From Clostridiaceae bacterium (GTDB lineage: Bacteria > Bacillota > Clostridia > DSM-8532), in the NCBI GenBank assembly GCA_012521705.1, contig JAAYLX010000034.1, positions 1-61,004 of the forward strand: DNA of 61,004 bases, in the 5' to 3' direction. The translations under genes and the position numbers were made by a program. This document shows, one piece after another, positions 8,148-17,979 of the stretch (its first letter is position 1; each line of letters begins with the position of its first letter). Under the pieces are notes generated by a model. It was not told the DNA's origin and searched no databases. It was given only the letters and a program-made list of their open reading frames with translations.

Positions 8148-10793
8148 TTATTTGAAGAATGCTTCCGTAGACGATACAAAATTGCCTTCAGGAAGGGTGT
8201 TGTCCTTCTCCATCTTCGCTTTTACCCTGTCCAGCAAGTCCAGAAGGTCCTTTCTTTCCTGCTCCCCTATGATAAACTCAACACCATAATTGAATAAATC
8301 ATTTCCGGCTTCATTTGACCATACAACATAACCCTTTATTTTGATTATAGTGCTGTCAATTTGGGTTACAAACTGAAGAATAATATCTCTTCCGGAAGGA
8401 AGTCTCAGGTTAGATACAAAGCCTAATCCTGAAGCGCTGATATTCGAAATAAGGACTTTTGAATTTCCGACATCTATATTCTTTCCCTTTATCTCCTTAA
8501 TTGTCAAGTCGGCTGCCAAAGGGTTTTTGAAATAAAGCCTGTAATATTTGCGTCTCTCCTCGTGAGATATTACTTCAGTATTGGCAGCGGTTTCAGGGCT
8601 TAATGTCATGGAAGCCAGTACCTTCTCAAAATCGTGCAGCGGCATCGGCTTGCTGTATATATACCCCTGGCCGGAGAAACAATTTAGTTCACGAAGGAAA
8701 TTTAGTTGTTCAACTGTTTCTATACCTTCGGCCACCAACTTCAAATCAAGCTCCTGGGCCATTTTTATGACATTTTTAGTGATAACTGTGCTGATGTTGT
8801 CCTTGCCGATGTTTTTAATAAAGGCAGAATCAAGTTTAAGTATGTCAAGATTAAATGAATGCAAATAAGCAAGGGAAGAATAGCCTGTCCCAAAATCATC
8901 AAGCGCAATTTGAATTCCATGGTTCTTCAGAGTCTGTAAACTGTATGAAGTCGCATGGCTCTTATCAACAAGCACACTTTCTGTTATCTCCATTATCAGG
9001 AATTCCGGGTCAAGTTCAAATTCATTGATAATGGCAATGATATTCTCGGAAAAATTACTCTCCAAAAGCTGAATGCTTGAAAAATTAACTGATATCTTAA
9101 TGGGTTTAAAATTTTTTGCCAACCAGTTTTTGTAGGTTCGGCAGACTTCTCTTAACAACCAGTTCCCTATTTCGGTTATATAGCCTGTTTCCTCAGCAAG
9201 TTCAATAAACTCTCTGGGTGAAACCAGGCCCCATTCGGGATGTTGCCACCTTAATAGAGCTTCAGCCGCATATAACTCATTGCTGTCAAGCCTGACAATT
9301 GGCTGGTAAAAAACCATGAGCTGATTTTTGGTAATAGCATTCTTAAGGTCATTTCTAAGGCTGAAGTGTTTGAAATCCTGAATGCTAATATCTGAAGAAT
9401 AGAATTTAAACTTGTGTTTGCTCTTTCTTGCCCAGATAAGAGCTATTTCAGCATTCTTTATCATCTGTTCGTAAGTATGTTGCTCATTGGCATAGCAGAT
9501 ACTTATACCTACATTGACAATTACGTTCAAATCATAATTTGCTGCTGAAAAAGGCTGTTCAAACAATGCGATGATAGTCCTGGCAATACTCTGGTATTCT
9601 TCAAGACTCTTTGCTTTTACAATGACAACAAACCTGTCGGCTGAATACCTGTATAAAAGTTCGTTCTTGGACAGGTTTGAACTCAATCTCTCCGCAACTT
9701 TTACAATGAGCTTGTCTCCTACTTCATAACCCAATGCGTTGTTATAATATTTAAAGCCGTCTATATCCAGCATCATTAAGGCTAAGCTGAAATTCCCTTT
9801 TCTTCCGGAAGCGCAGATCGTCTCCAGTTCCTTTTTCAGAGCCAGGCGGTTTGGGAGTTTCGTAATTTCATCATGGGTGGCTATATAAGATATCCTTTCC
9901 TCCATTTTAACTCTCTGGGTAATATCCCTGAAGGATATAGCAATACCGCCCACAGCCGGCTCATCCAATAGATTCTGCATATGCATTAAAAGCCAGACTT
10001 CCTCATTTGCCTTATTTATGAATTTCAGTTCGCCTGTTACTTTCTTCCTTGGTTCCTCCAAAACGCTGTTTATCATTTTGGCAAGCTCAACCAGATCAGT
10101 TCCCTGGTAGTAATCATATATTTTCTTTCCAACTTGCTCTTCAGGCCTGTATCCTATCACTCTGCTGGCAGCTTCGCTCATAAACTGGATTATGCCCTCA
10201 GGGGACAGGATAACATAAACATCATTGGCTTCCTGGATGAGCACTTCAAATTTTTTGTCGGCACTCCCGGTTGGATGTCCTTCTTCCTTGCCCTTTACGG
10301 AAGTTTTTTTATTTTTGTGTGTATGGGAATCTGCGCCTGATTCTTTGGCGTCAGAATCAGGTTGTTTATAACCTGTTATGTCCTGGATTACACCCACTAT
10401 TTTGGATGCATCACCCGATACATCATACAGCGTTTTAAATTTCTCATAAATATGCTTGACCTTTTGGTCTTCAGATACAATTCTGTATTCGATCTCGAAC
10501 TCATCTACAGAAATAGCCTTTTCCGTAACATTCCTGACCTTGTCCAGATCATCTGGATGAATGATATGAGAGAAGTTCTTAAACTTCTCATCAAGCTCGT
10601 CTGCGTTAAAACCGAAGATTTGATATATCTGATGGGTAAAGAATATCTCCTTAGTTTTCAGGTTGTATGTCCATCCGCAAATCCGGGACATCATTTGGTT
10701 ATAATATTGATTTTCCTGCAATAGTTCATTGTTATAATTACTTTCTATCTCCCTGTCGGCATTATTGCTTTGCAGTAACTTCTCAAAAAACAC
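8148..10793 (-). CDS. PAS-PAS-GGDEF(degenerate)-EAL-PilZ c-di-GMP signalling protein
   Basis: 881 residues, starting GTG after GGAGGGGG. Order: PAS (about 35-145), a charged linker, PAS (about 180-290), GGDEF fold (about 305-465), EAL (about 480-725), PilZ (about 745-865). The cyclase signature is RYSADRF where GGDEF should be, so synthesis of c-di-GMP is unlikely. The EAL domain keeps EALLRW, NFS, ITES, DDFGTGYSS, LKLD, EGIE and QGY, so phosphodiesterase activity is expected. PilZ keeps RRKYYR and NISASGLGF, which bind c-di-GMP. No membrane segment is seen, so it acts in the cytosol. It would sense a PAS ligand, bind c-di-GMP and degrade it. Confidence 0.93.
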   Translation of the reverse strand: MFFEKLLQSNNADREIESNYNNELLQENQYYNQMMSRICGWTYNLKTKEIFFTHQIYQIFGFNADELDEKFKNFSHIIHPDDLDKVRNVTEKAISVDEFEIEYRIVSEDQKVKHIYEKFKTLYDVSGDASKIVGVIQDITGYKQPDSDAKESGADSHTHKNKKTSVKGKEEGHPTGSADKKFEVLIQEANDVYVILSPEGIIQFMSEAASRVIGYRPEEQVGKKIYDYYQGTDLVELAKMINSVLEEPRKKVTGELKFINKANEEVWLLMHMQNLLDEPAVGGIAISFRDITQRVKMEERISYIATHDEITKLPNRLALKKELETICASGRKGNFSLALMMLDIDGFKYYNNALGYEVGDKLIVKVAERLSSNLSKNELLYRYSADRFVVIVKAKSLEEYQSIARTIIALFEQPFSAANYDLNVIVNVGISICYANEQHTYEQMIKNAEIALIWARKSKHKFKFYSSDISIQDFKHFSLRNDLKNAITKNQLMVFYQPIVRLDSNELYAAEALLRWQHPEWGLVSPREFIELAEETGYITEIGNWLLREVCRTYKNWLAKNFKPIKISVNFSSIQLLESNFSENIIAIINEFELDPEFLIMEITESVLVDKSHATSYSLQTLKNHGIQIALDDFGTGYSSLAYLHSFNLDILKLDSAFIKNIGKDNISTVITKNVIKMAQELDLKLVAEGIETVEQLNFLRELNCFSGQGYIYSKPMPLHDFEKVLASMTLSPETAANTEVISHEERRKYYRLYFKNPLAADLTIKEIKGKNIDVGNSKVLISNISASGLGFVSNLRLPSGRDIILQFVTQIDSTIIKIKGYVVWSNEAGNDLFNYGVEFIIGEQERKDLLDLLDRVKAKMEKDNTLPEGNFVSSTEAFFK

Positions 10794-11215
10794 ACCTTTT
10801 CCCCCTCCGAAAAGTTATCTAATTCGGCATTAGTGCTTTACAAGGACCATTTGTCGCGTTTTATAATATCCGGATGTCACCAGTTTCAAGAAGGTGATTA
10901 TCTTTATATATCATCCGTCTTTTATATGATACCGCAAATCTTCGAAAAGCTTAACTGGCGTTTAATATAAGGGATTACATATATCAACCGCCATAAATAT
11001 GGTTATAATTTTTGATACCCGACTTTTTTACCGGTTAAACTTTTTTCTGCGGGCACCATGAACATGAATCAAAAACAGTTATTTAATCCATATTTCTAAT
11101 TATATTTTAAAAGCTGCGTCAGCTAAATAGGCTGATTGACCCCCCTCCATCTGCATATCTCAACTTATTTATCAATATTTCAATAATTCAGTAACCTTAG
11201 ATTTGTAACTTCATG
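10794..11215. other. Intergenic region, no gene seen
   Basis: AT-rich stretch between the divergent EAL-PilZ and rubrerythrin genes. I see no open frame with a ribosome site, no tRNA, and no recognisable c-di-GMP riboswitch core. Confidence 0.6.
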
Positions 11216-11244
11216 TTGCTTATTGGATAAATTTGTGCTATATT
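11216..11244 (+). promoter_or_regulatory. Candidate promoter for rubrerythrin
   Basis: TTGCTT (11216-11221), 17-base spacer, TATATT (11239-11244). It would leave a leader of about 100 bases. No clear PerR box could be read nearby. Confidence 0.45.
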
Positions 11245-11353
11245 TATTTGGAACGATTACAATCTGAAACAAATTACAATTACGGATTATTATTTCTATT
11301 CTGCCATTTTTTATTGGCCCTATGGAAATACATTAAATAAAGGAGATGAAGAT

Positions 11354-11887
11354 ATGAACATCAAAGGATCAAAAACTGAAAAAAATCTTTGGACTGCATT
11401 TGCAGGCGAATCTGAAGCAAGAAACAAATATACATATTTTGCTTCAGTAGCTAAAAAAGAAGGTTATCAGCAGATAGCCGCTATTTTTGAAGAAACTGCA
11501 AACAACGAAAAGGAACACGCTAAGCTTTGGTTCAAAGCTCTGGGCCAGCTTGGAGATACAGCGGCTAACCTGTTGAGTGCTGCTCAAGGCGAAAAATATG
11601 AGTGGACAGAAATGTACAAACAGTTTGCTGAAGAAGCAGAGCAAGAAGGCTTTACCGATCTTGCAAGACAGTTCAGGAAAGTGGCTGAAATTGAAAAAGC
11701 CCATGAGGAAAGATATCGTAAACTCCTTAATAATATAGAAACAGATATGGTATTCAAAAAGAATGAGGAGACTGTCTGGGAATGCCGCAACTGCGGTCAC
11801 ATTTTAACCGGCAAAAACGCTCCTCAGGTCTGCCCTGTATGTAATCATCCTCAGAGCTATTTCGAGGTCAGAAAAGAGAATTATTAA
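11354..11887 (+). CDS. rbr: Rubrerythrin
   Basis: 177 residues. An N-terminal ferritin-like four-helix domain holds a diiron site ([40 protein letters not shown]) and a C-terminal rubredoxin-like domain holds one iron ([10 protein letters not shown] and [11 protein letters not shown]). It reduces hydrogen peroxide in the cytosol with electrons from NADH through rubredoxin-type carriers and protects anaerobes from oxygen. GGAG stands eight bases before ATG. Monocistronic, bounded by a terminator. Confidence 0.97.
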   Translation: MNIKGSKTEKNLWTAFAGESEARNKYTYFASVAKKEGYQQIAAIFEETANNEKEHAKLWFKALGQLGDTAANLLSAAQGEKYEWTEMYKQFAEEAEQEGFTDLARQFRKVAEIEKAHEERYRKLLNNIETDMVFKKNEETVWECRNCGHILTGKNAPQVCPVCNHPQSYFEVRKENY

Positions 11888-11931
11888 TAATTCTGACAGA
11901 CTTACCTGTTTTGCATAAGTTTTTTTACTCA

Positions 11932-11977
11932 AAAAACAGCATCGAAATTTGCATAAGCGAGTTCTGATGCTGTTTTT
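11932..11977 (+). terminator. Terminator after rubrerythrin
   Basis: AAAAACAGCATC and GATGCTGTTTTT form a 12-base stem with a 22-base loop, followed by a T-rich run. The stem is A/T symmetrical so it could act both ways. Confidence 0.65.
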
Positions 11978-12064
11978 CTTTATTTTGTGCATACTAATTC
12001 TTCTTCAGTTTTCTCATTATGCCTTATATATTACAAAACGTGATACTGTTATTGCCGTCCTGTA

Positions 12065-12997
12065 CTAAATGGCTTCAAATGTTATTTGCTTTTCAATAAT
12101 TTTTATGGATTCCAAAGAGGCCGGCTGGGTACCTGAAACCATTGTGTTGGCAACTGCGGCTGCCATTGATAATCTTATTGCGCTTTCCAGATCAAGATTT
12201 CTTTCCAGGCTGTAAGCCAATGCTGCAACCATGGCATCGCCGGCTCCAACAGTGCTTTTTGTGTCAACCTTTAATCCCCGGGCATAAATTGACCTGGACT
12301 TTTCCACGAATATTGCGCCCTTATCTCCCAATGAAACAACTATGAGATTAATACCAAAGTCACTTATAAGGCTTTTAGCATAAGATTCCGCTTCTTTTAT
12401 TCCGTTTATCCTGTGTCCAATAAGACCTTCAAGCTCAAACAAGTTAGGTTTTATTATACAAGGACCTTCTTTAATGCCTTCCCTTAGAAGATTCCCTTCA
12501 GCATCCAAAATGGTCTTAACGCCAACCTGTTTAAGTGCCTTGATTAATTCTCTGTATATACCTTTATCCAGATTTTTAGGTACACTTCCGGTCAGTACAG
12601 CAATATCATCTTTATTGACGTGTTTGAAAAGAATTTGATTCAGGTTTTCTATATCTGAATCTATAACATTTGGACCCGGCTCATTTATTTCGGTAACTAT
12701 CTTTCTTGTGCTGTCATATACTTTTATATTTGTTCTGGTCTCTCCGTCAACAAAAACAAACTCATTCTTAATATTTGATTTGTCAAGGTAGTCAGTAATA
12801 AATTTTCCGTTTTCCCTGCCAAGAAAACCGGTTGCTATTGATTCACCGCCAATACTTTTTATGACCTTTGATACATTTATGCCCTTTCCTCCTGCATCAA
12901 GGCGGACTTTTTCAGCACGGTTCAGTTTTCCTGTTTCAAAATTCTCTATTTCTATTGTTTTGTCTATAGCAGGATTTAATGTTACAGTAATAATCAT
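12065..12997 (-). CDS. fruK: PfkB-family sugar kinase, 1-phosphofructokinase type
   Basis: 310 residues from ATG at 12997; a TTG four codons upstream is also possible and the ribosome site (AGG, then GAAGAAG) does not decide. It opens MIITVTLNPAIDKTIEI, typical of 1-phosphofructokinase and tagatose-6-phosphate kinase, has KGINVSKVIKSIGG near residue 40, and the PfkB signature STVGAGDAMVAALAYSLE near residue 250 with the catalytic aspartate. It phosphorylates a sugar phosphate with ATP in the cytosol. No fructose PTS or DeoR regulator gene is adjacent, so the exact sugar is uncertain. Confidence 0.85.
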   Translation of the reverse strand: MIITVTLNPAIDKTIEIENFETGKLNRAEKVRLDAGGKGINVSKVIKSIGGESIATGFLGRENGKFITDYLDKSNIKNEFVFVDGETRTNIKVYDSTRKIVTEINEPGPNVIDSDIENLNQILFKHVNKDDIAVLTGSVPKNLDKGIYRELIKALKQVGVKTILDAEGNLLREGIKEGPCIIKPNLFELEGLIGHRINGIKEAESYAKSLISDFGINLIVVSLGDKGAIFVEKSRSIYARGLKVDTKSTVGAGDAMVAALAYSLERNLDLESAIRLSMAAAVANTMVSGTQPASLESIKIIEKQITFEAI

Positions 12998-13095
12998 CTT
13001 CTTCGCCAACCTAATTTTTCTTATTAATAACCAATAATATTATCTTAAATTAATTGCAGGGGCTCAACAAGTTAGTTAATTGAATATATCCATAC

Positions 13096-13139
13096 AAAAA
13101 ACCAGCCTCCTTAAGTCAGATATGACTCAAGGAGGCCGG
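13096..13139 (-). terminator. Strong terminator after the lipoprotein gene
   Basis: A 17-base stem (13102-13118 with 13123-13139, near-perfect) around GATA, followed on the minus strand by TTTTTT. Confidence 0.85.
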
Positions 13140-13202
13140 ATTTTAGCTCAAGAAACAGTCACTAAACTATTAAATATACTTAACAGACATTCGTGTCAGT
13201 CT

Positions 13203-13775
13203 TTATTGCTTGAGTTCAGTTTTACCTGTTACCTTACTGGTTTCATCCATTTTGAATGATTTTTGAGCTGCATCTGTGGTGAAATATACATTACCTTCCA
13301 CAGTTGCATCAACCAGTTCGAAATTCTCGGCGGCTACATAGAGATCACCTTTAAATGTACCGCTTTGAATTCTCGCATTCGGACTGTTAATTGTAAGCTT
13401 GGGAGCTGTAAGTGTAAATCTGTTGGTCACTTTGCGGTTTTCATCCTGAGTATACAATGCAATTTTTCGCTGAATTATATCCTTACCTGCATCGTCCTTT
13501 TTGCCGTTATTAAATACGCCGTCCAGCACCAGTTCCTTATCAAATGTCATATCTTTCAATGCACAGATAATCCAGGTACCTTTGTCGCTGATAGCTTTTT
13601 CAAAAGCAGCTTCATCATTTACGATTGATGCGGTTGTTTCTACATCGCCATTGGGTGAAGCGGTTGTTGAAGGTGAAGCGGTAGTTGATGGTGAAGGTTG
13701 TGTGGTTTTACCACCGCATCCTGCAAGTATTGTCATCACTAATACCATAATCAAAGCTATTGCCTTCAGTTTCAT
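13203..13775 (-). CDS. Lipoprotein of unknown function
   Basis: 190 residues. Signal peptide MKLKAIALIMVLVMTILAGC with lipobox LAGC, so it is anchored outside the membrane. A linker of Pro-Ser-Thr repeats (STTASPSTTASP) follows. The rest is rich in short beta strands with a stepped pattern (LTINSPNARIQSGTFKGDLYVAAENFELVDATVEGNVYF), which looks like a small right-handed beta-helix or filamentous repeat. AGGAGG lies before the ATG. It stands alone with its own terminator. I do not recognise a named family. Confidence 0.85.
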   Translation of the reverse strand: MKLKAIALIMVLVMTILAGCGGKTTQPSPSTTASPSTTASPNGDVETTASIVNDEAAFEKAISDKGTWIICALKDMTFDKELVLDGVFNNGKKDDAGKDIIQRKIALYTQDENRKVTNRFTLTAPKLTINSPNARIQSGTFKGDLYVAAENFELVDATVEGNVYFTTDAAQKSFKMDETSKVTGKTELKQ

Positions 13776-13884
13776 AATTAAAGATCCTCCTTTATTCTTT
13801 CTTATATTATGTTTTACTTTATGTTAACAAATTAACACGTTAAATAATGTGATTGTAATCATAATTTGGAAAATATGATTCAAT

Positions 13885-14664
13885 CTAAATCAGTTTATCT
13901 TTGCGTAAGCCTGCGGTCATAAATCGCCATGCAGCCTTTCTGTTTGTCAGCCATTCGATTTGTGCACCATTTTTAGTGTTGCTGAGTATCCTCGGCACAA
14001 AGAATTTTGCGACTGTTTCAGGTTTGTCGCCCAATATGTTGAAAATCTTTCTGAACTTTTCATCTTCAATGACCTCTGACTTCTCACCATCGGGTGTTTT
14101 TGTGATGAAATCGGTGAGCATCATTCCCGGCGATAGCCGTCCGGTTATTACTCCGGTACCCTTAAGTTCCTTTGCAAGTCCTTTCATAAAATAAGTTAAT
14201 GCGCATTTGCTGGTCCCATAAAGGATAGTCTTTACCTGTATCATATTGTTGGAGCCCAGCCCCTCCATGCTGTATATTGCTCCATATCCCTGTTTAAGCA
14301 TTTCTGCCGCTGCAACCTGGGAACCATATATCATGCCAAGAATATTTGTTTTAATAACATTTTCAGTATAAGTCTCCCCCGTTTCCCACGAAAATACGTG
14401 CGGTGCGTTTTGTCCAGCGTTGTTAATCCATATATCTATGCTGCCCCATTTCTCAATCGAAGCATCCCAGAGCTTTTTTATGCTTGCTATGTCCTGTACA
14501 TTGCATTTTATATAGATGTATTTCCCCTCAAAAGGTGTCAGTTCTGTACGGGTTGTCTCGGGAAGAGTATCTGACCTTCCTGACAACGTAACATTACATC
14601 CCTTCAGCAAAAACTCCCGTGCCATCGAAAATCCAATTCCCCGGGTGCTTCCTGTTATCACCAC
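13885..14664 (-). CDS. Short-chain dehydrogenase/reductase with disrupted natural start
   Basis: 259 residues from GTG at 14664. NAD(P)-binding TGSTRGIG, NNAG and the catalytic YGTSK are present, so it is a classical SDR; the substrate is unknown. The well-placed ribosome site GAGGAG and ATG at 14673 are followed at once by TAA, then AAC GTG GTG ATA ACA GGA. Homologues usually begin M-K-x-V-V-I-T-G, so codon 2 looks like AAA changed to TAA. Translation may resume at the GTG 9 bases later, at reduced level. It could be a recent pseudogene or a sequence error. Confidence 0.75.
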   Translation of the reverse strand: MVITGSTRGIGFSMAREFLLKGCNVTLSGRSDTLPETTRTELTPFEGKYIYIKCNVQDIASIKKLWDASIEKWGSIDIWINNAGQNAPHVFSWETGETYTENVIKTNILGMIYGSQVAAAEMLKQGYGAIYSMEGLGSNNMIQVKTILYGTSKCALTYFMKGLAKELKGTGVITGRLSPGMMLTDFITKTPDGEKSEVIEDEKFRKIFNILGDKPETVAKFFVPRILSNTKNGAQIEWLTNRKAAWRFMTAGLRKDKLI

Positions 14665-14876
14665 GTTTTACATATAATCACTCCTCATTATGGTTAAGCC
14701 CTTTACATTGAGTGTTTTAATATCATATTACCCATCTGTAAGGACACAAACCTGCTAAATGAACCCTCATTCTTTATCCATGTCATCTGTTTATGAGATG
14801 TTTTCATTATATAAAACTTTACCCTGGATATTCAGAAAAATAATAAACGTAAGAAAAAATAAATAACTCAATACAG

Positions 14877-15269
14877 TATACCACAAGATATACCAACATA
14901 AGCTTTGAGGAATCCATTCCTGAGAATCTTTTATCAACTGATTTAAACGCAGGCTTTAAAGAAGTGAATCTTGCTGCTTATAAACATGATAATGCATTTG
15001 AAAATAATAACGATGCAAAGTTTACTCCTGAAATTCCGGTTGATGTAGATATGGAAGTTGAAAAAGCGGATCAAATTGCCGCCGATTCAGGCAGTTCGCC
15101 ATGGAAACTTGATCCGGTATATGTAGCGCAGGTATTTGTAAGTTTGCAGATATCTCCGGAAGGTATAACTGGTGAATATCCAATTGATTATAATGATTTG
15201 GTAATTGCAGATAATAACGGTACCATTATTTTTCTCCGACCCCTGGTTCTTGACCAGGCTACATATTAA
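14877..15269 (+). pseudogene. 5'-truncated remnant of an unknown gene
   Basis: The frame is protein-like from about 14877 (QYTTRYTNISFEESIPENLL) to the TAA at 15267-15269 but has no ATG, GTG or TTG with a ribosome site at its head; the first possible start is a GTG at 14964 in the middle of the protein-like stretch. About 101 residues follow that GTG, with NNNDAKFTPEIPVDVDME and SPWKLDPVYVAQVFVSLQISP. I do not recognise the family. A terminator follows at 15306, consistent with the true 3' end of a former gene. Confidence 0.5.
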
Positions 15270-15305
15270 AAGCCGGTCCTGTTAATTCAAAGCTTCAATA
15301 AAAGT

Positions 15306-15342
15306 AAAACCCTGAAAACATTAAGTCTTCAGGGTTTTTTTA
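15306..15342 (+). terminator. Terminator between remnant and lldD-type gene
   Basis: AAAACCCTGAA and TTCAGGGTTTT stem followed by T-rich sequence. It lies between convergent units and is A/T symmetrical, so it probably serves both. Confidence 0.75.
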
Positions 15343-15359
15343 TTTCATTTATATCAAAA

Positions 15360-16760
15360 TTACTGGCACACCTTGCCGGGATTCAGAATGTTTTTAGGAT
15401 CGAAAGCAAGTTTTATGCCGCGCATGATTTCAATTATTTCAGGAGCCAGAGATTGCTTGAGATAAGGCCTCTTGGCATAACCTATACCATGCTCGCCCGA
15501 TACCTGGCCATTTAGTTCCTTTGCCTTTTTGTACATCTCATCCATGGCGAGGTTAAGTCGTTTTTCCCATTCCTCTTCACTTAAGTCGTCCTTTAGAACG
15601 TAAGCATGGAGGTTTCCGTCACCGGCATGTCCAAAGCTCTTTATGCGGACTCCAACCTTTTCCTGGAGCTGATGGCTGAATTCAACCATCTCACTGACCT
15701 TATTTCTTGGAACAACTACATCGACTTCGTCCATAAAAGTTGTGGATGCCTTTATGGCTTCAAGGAAGGCGCCGCGGGCTTTCCAAATAGAATCATTTCT
15801 TTCATCGGTATCGGCAAACAGAATGTCCAGCGCTCCCTGCTCCAGACAAATATCCGCTACTTTATCGAAGCTTGCCTGAATCTCTTCAACAGAGTTTCCG
15901 TCAAACTTAAGAAGAAGGTATGCATCGGACTGGTTATCCGGGAACTTCTTGCCCAGGAATTCCTCCGCGTCCAAAATTGTCTCCCTCTGCATGAACTCAA
16001 TAGCTGTCGGGATTGTCTTGGACTTGATAATAAGAGGTACTGTACGGATTGCATGCTCAAGTGTCGGGAATGGTATTAAAAGGCTGATTGCCTTTTTGGG
16101 CAGCGGCAAAAGCCTTAATACAGCCTTTGTCACAATTCCGAGAGTTCCCTCAGAGCCAACTATAAGGTCCTTCATGGAGTAGCCTGAGCTGTTCTTAACA
16201 ACCTTGCCGCCGAATTCCACAATATTTCCGTTTGGCAATACCACTTCAAGGCCTCTTACAAAGTCACGGGTAACACCATATTTAACGGCGCGCATTCCAC
16301 CTGCATTGGTATTAATATTACCGCCGATGGTGGCTGTTTTTTCACCCGGGTCGGGAGGATAGAACAGATCGTGCTCCTCAACATATTTGGATAATTCCAT
16401 TAAAAGAACACCGGGCTCAACTGTAACTGTAAGGTTTTCCTCATCCAGTTCAAGTATGCGGTTCATTTTGCTCATATCAATAACAATACCCTTTTTAATG
16501 GGAACAGCAGCGCCTACAAGGCCTGTTCCTGAACCCCTTGGAGTTACGGGGATATTGTTTTCATAGGCATATTTCATTACTTTTGAAACTTCTTCGGCTG
16601 ATAAAGCCTGGACGACTATATCGGGATAGCATTCTATATCCCCAAGCTCGTCATGGCTGTAATCTTCACTTATTCTTTCCTTGTATAATACACGTTCATC
16701 ATCATTGATTATCTCTCTGATATTGAGGTAATCCTTCTCGTCAAACACCTTATAATTCAT
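15360..16760 (-). CDS. FAD-linked oxidase, GlcD/D-lactate dehydrogenase type
   Basis: 466 residues, full length for the GlcD family. FAD-binding PCMH domain shows [41 protein letters not shown] and [20 protein letters not shown]; the C-terminal cap has [11 protein letters not shown] and [18 protein letters not shown]. In anaerobic lactate users this enzyme with EtfAB oxidises lactate to pyruvate by electron confurcation with ferredoxin and NAD. Here it lies directly after a chimeric ETF gene and a truncated lactate permease. AAGGGGG lies before the ATG inside the end of the ETF gene, two bases from its stop. Glycolate is an alternative substrate. Confidence 0.9.
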   Translation of the reverse strand: MNYKVFDEKDYLNIREIINDDERVLYKERISEDYSHDELGDIECYPDIVVQALSAEEVSKVMKYAYENNIPVTPRGSGTGLVGAAVPIKKGIVIDMSKMNRILELDEENLTVTVEPGVLLMELSKYVEEHDLFYPPDPGEKTATIGGNINTNAGGMRAVKYGVTRDFVRGLEVVLPNGNIVEFGGKVVKNSSGYSMKDLIVGSEGTLGIVTKAVLRLLPLPKKAISLLIPFPTLEHAIRTVPLIIKSKTIPTAIEFMQRETILDAEEFLGKKFPDNQSDAYLLLKFDGNSVEEIQASFDKVADICLEQGALDILFADTDERNDSIWKARGAFLEAIKASTTFMDEVDVVVPRNKVSEMVEFSHQLQEKVGVRIKSFGHAGDGNLHAYVLKDDLSEEEWEKRLNLAMDEMYKKAKELNGQVSGEHGIGYAKRPYLKQSLAPEIIEIMRGIKLAFDPKNILNPGKVCQ

Positions 16761-16762
16761 TT

Positions 16763-17956
16763 TTATGCCCCCTTTTCCGCTTTAACTTTTGCAATAAGCC
16801 TGGGAAGAACTTCATAAAGGTCTCCCACAATGCCATAATGGGCAATTTTGAATATGGGCGCCTTTTCGTCCTTGTTTATGGCTACGATCATATCCGAATT
16901 GTTCATGCCTGCCGCAAACTGAACCGAACCCGACACTCCGCAAGTAATGATGAGTTTCGGCCTTACTGTTCTTCCGCTCAAACCTATCTGCTTTTTGGCG
17001 TCAAACCACCCGGCTTCAATCATAGGCCTTGTGCAGGCAACCTCGCCACCCAGAAGGTCAGCAAGCTCACGGATCATATTAAGATCATCCTGTGATTTCA
17101 CACCTCTCCCGGCAACTACCAATACATCCGCGTTTTCAATAAATTTTTCTTTTGCCTTTGGAACAACGTCTAAAACTTTTATATCAGATTCCAGAGCTAC
17201 ATTTGAAAGGTCGCATACTGTAACCTTACCTGATTTCTCTTTATTTCTCTCAGGCGCATTCATCACCTTGTATCTTACGGTTGCAAGCTGTGGCCTTGCG
17301 TTGGGAGTATGGATTTCCGCCATGATGTTTCCGCCAAATGCCGGTCTTATCTGAACCAGATCTGTGTTCTCTTTTATATCCAGAACTGTACAGTCAGCGG
17401 TGAGCCCTGTTCTGAAACGCGCAGCAACACGGGGTGCAAGCTGGCGTCCAACATTGGTCGCGCCCACAAGAATTACTGTCATTTCAACTGTTATAGCGTC
17501 ATCATCAACGCTTACAATTCTCTTGACATTTGATACGCTTGGTATCTTAAGGTACTCAGCCATTTCAGGTCCTACCTGGGCAGTATCACCGTCGGTGGTC
17601 TGCTTTCCGCAAAGTATGAGATCAAACTCTCCTGCTTCACGGACACCCTGGGACAGTGTGTAGCTGGTTGCCAGAACGTCTGCGCCGGCGAACTTCCTGT
17701 CTGACAGGAGAATTCCTTCTTCAGCCCCCATTGCGAAGGCTTCTCTTATAATCTGACCTGCCTGAGGAGGCCCCATACTGATAACCTTGACTGTTCCTCC
17801 ATAGGTTTCTACTAACCTTAATGCAGTTTCGAGTGCATAAAGATCGTAGGGATTCATTTTGGATTCGACTCCGTCTCTCTTTAAAACACCTGTTACAGGA
17901 TCGACCTCTACTTTGTTGGATCCCGGAACCTGTTTGATACAAACTAAAATATTCAT
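16763..17956 (-). CDS. Chimeric electron transfer flavoprotein: EtfB N-terminus joined to EtfA C-terminus
   Basis: 397 residues from ATG at 17956 (GGGGAAG upstream). Residues 1-159 are Etf[44 protein letters not shown]. From about residue 160 the sequence is Etf[40 protein letters not shown], then the FAD domain with GLSGRTV and [22 protein letters not shown]. The join near 17478 is in frame. About 100 residues of EtfB and the first 90-100 of EtfA are missing. An ETF needs both subunits, so function is doubtful unless another etfBA pair exists. It sits between a truncated lctP and an intact lldD-type gene. Confidence 0.85.
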   Translation of the reverse strand: MNILVCIKQVPGSNKVEVDPVTGVLKRDGVESKMNPYDLYALETALRLVETYGGTVKVISMGPPQAGQIIREAFAMGAEEGILLSDRKFAGADVLATSYTLSQGVREAGEFDLILCGKQTTDGDTAQVGPEMAEYLKIPSVSNVKRIVSVDDDAITVEMTVILVGATNVGRQLAPRVAARFRTGLTADCTVLDIKENTDLVQIRPAFGGNIMAEIHTPNARPQLATVRYKVMNAPERNKEKSGKVTVCDLSNVALESDIKVLDVVPKAKEKFIENADVLVVAGRGVKSQDDLNMIRELADLLGGEVACTRPMIEAGWFDAKKQIGLSGRTVRPKLIITCGVSGSVQFAAGMNNSDMIVAINKDEKAPIFKIAHYGIVGDLYEVLPRLIAKVKAEKGA

Positions 17957-17979
17957 GTTTCTTCCCCTTTCCAATTCAA

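Noticed and set aside
10794-11353. Possible c-di-GMP riboswitch upstream of the GGDEF-EAL gene
   Set aside because: I could not find the conserved class I or II cores in either orientation.
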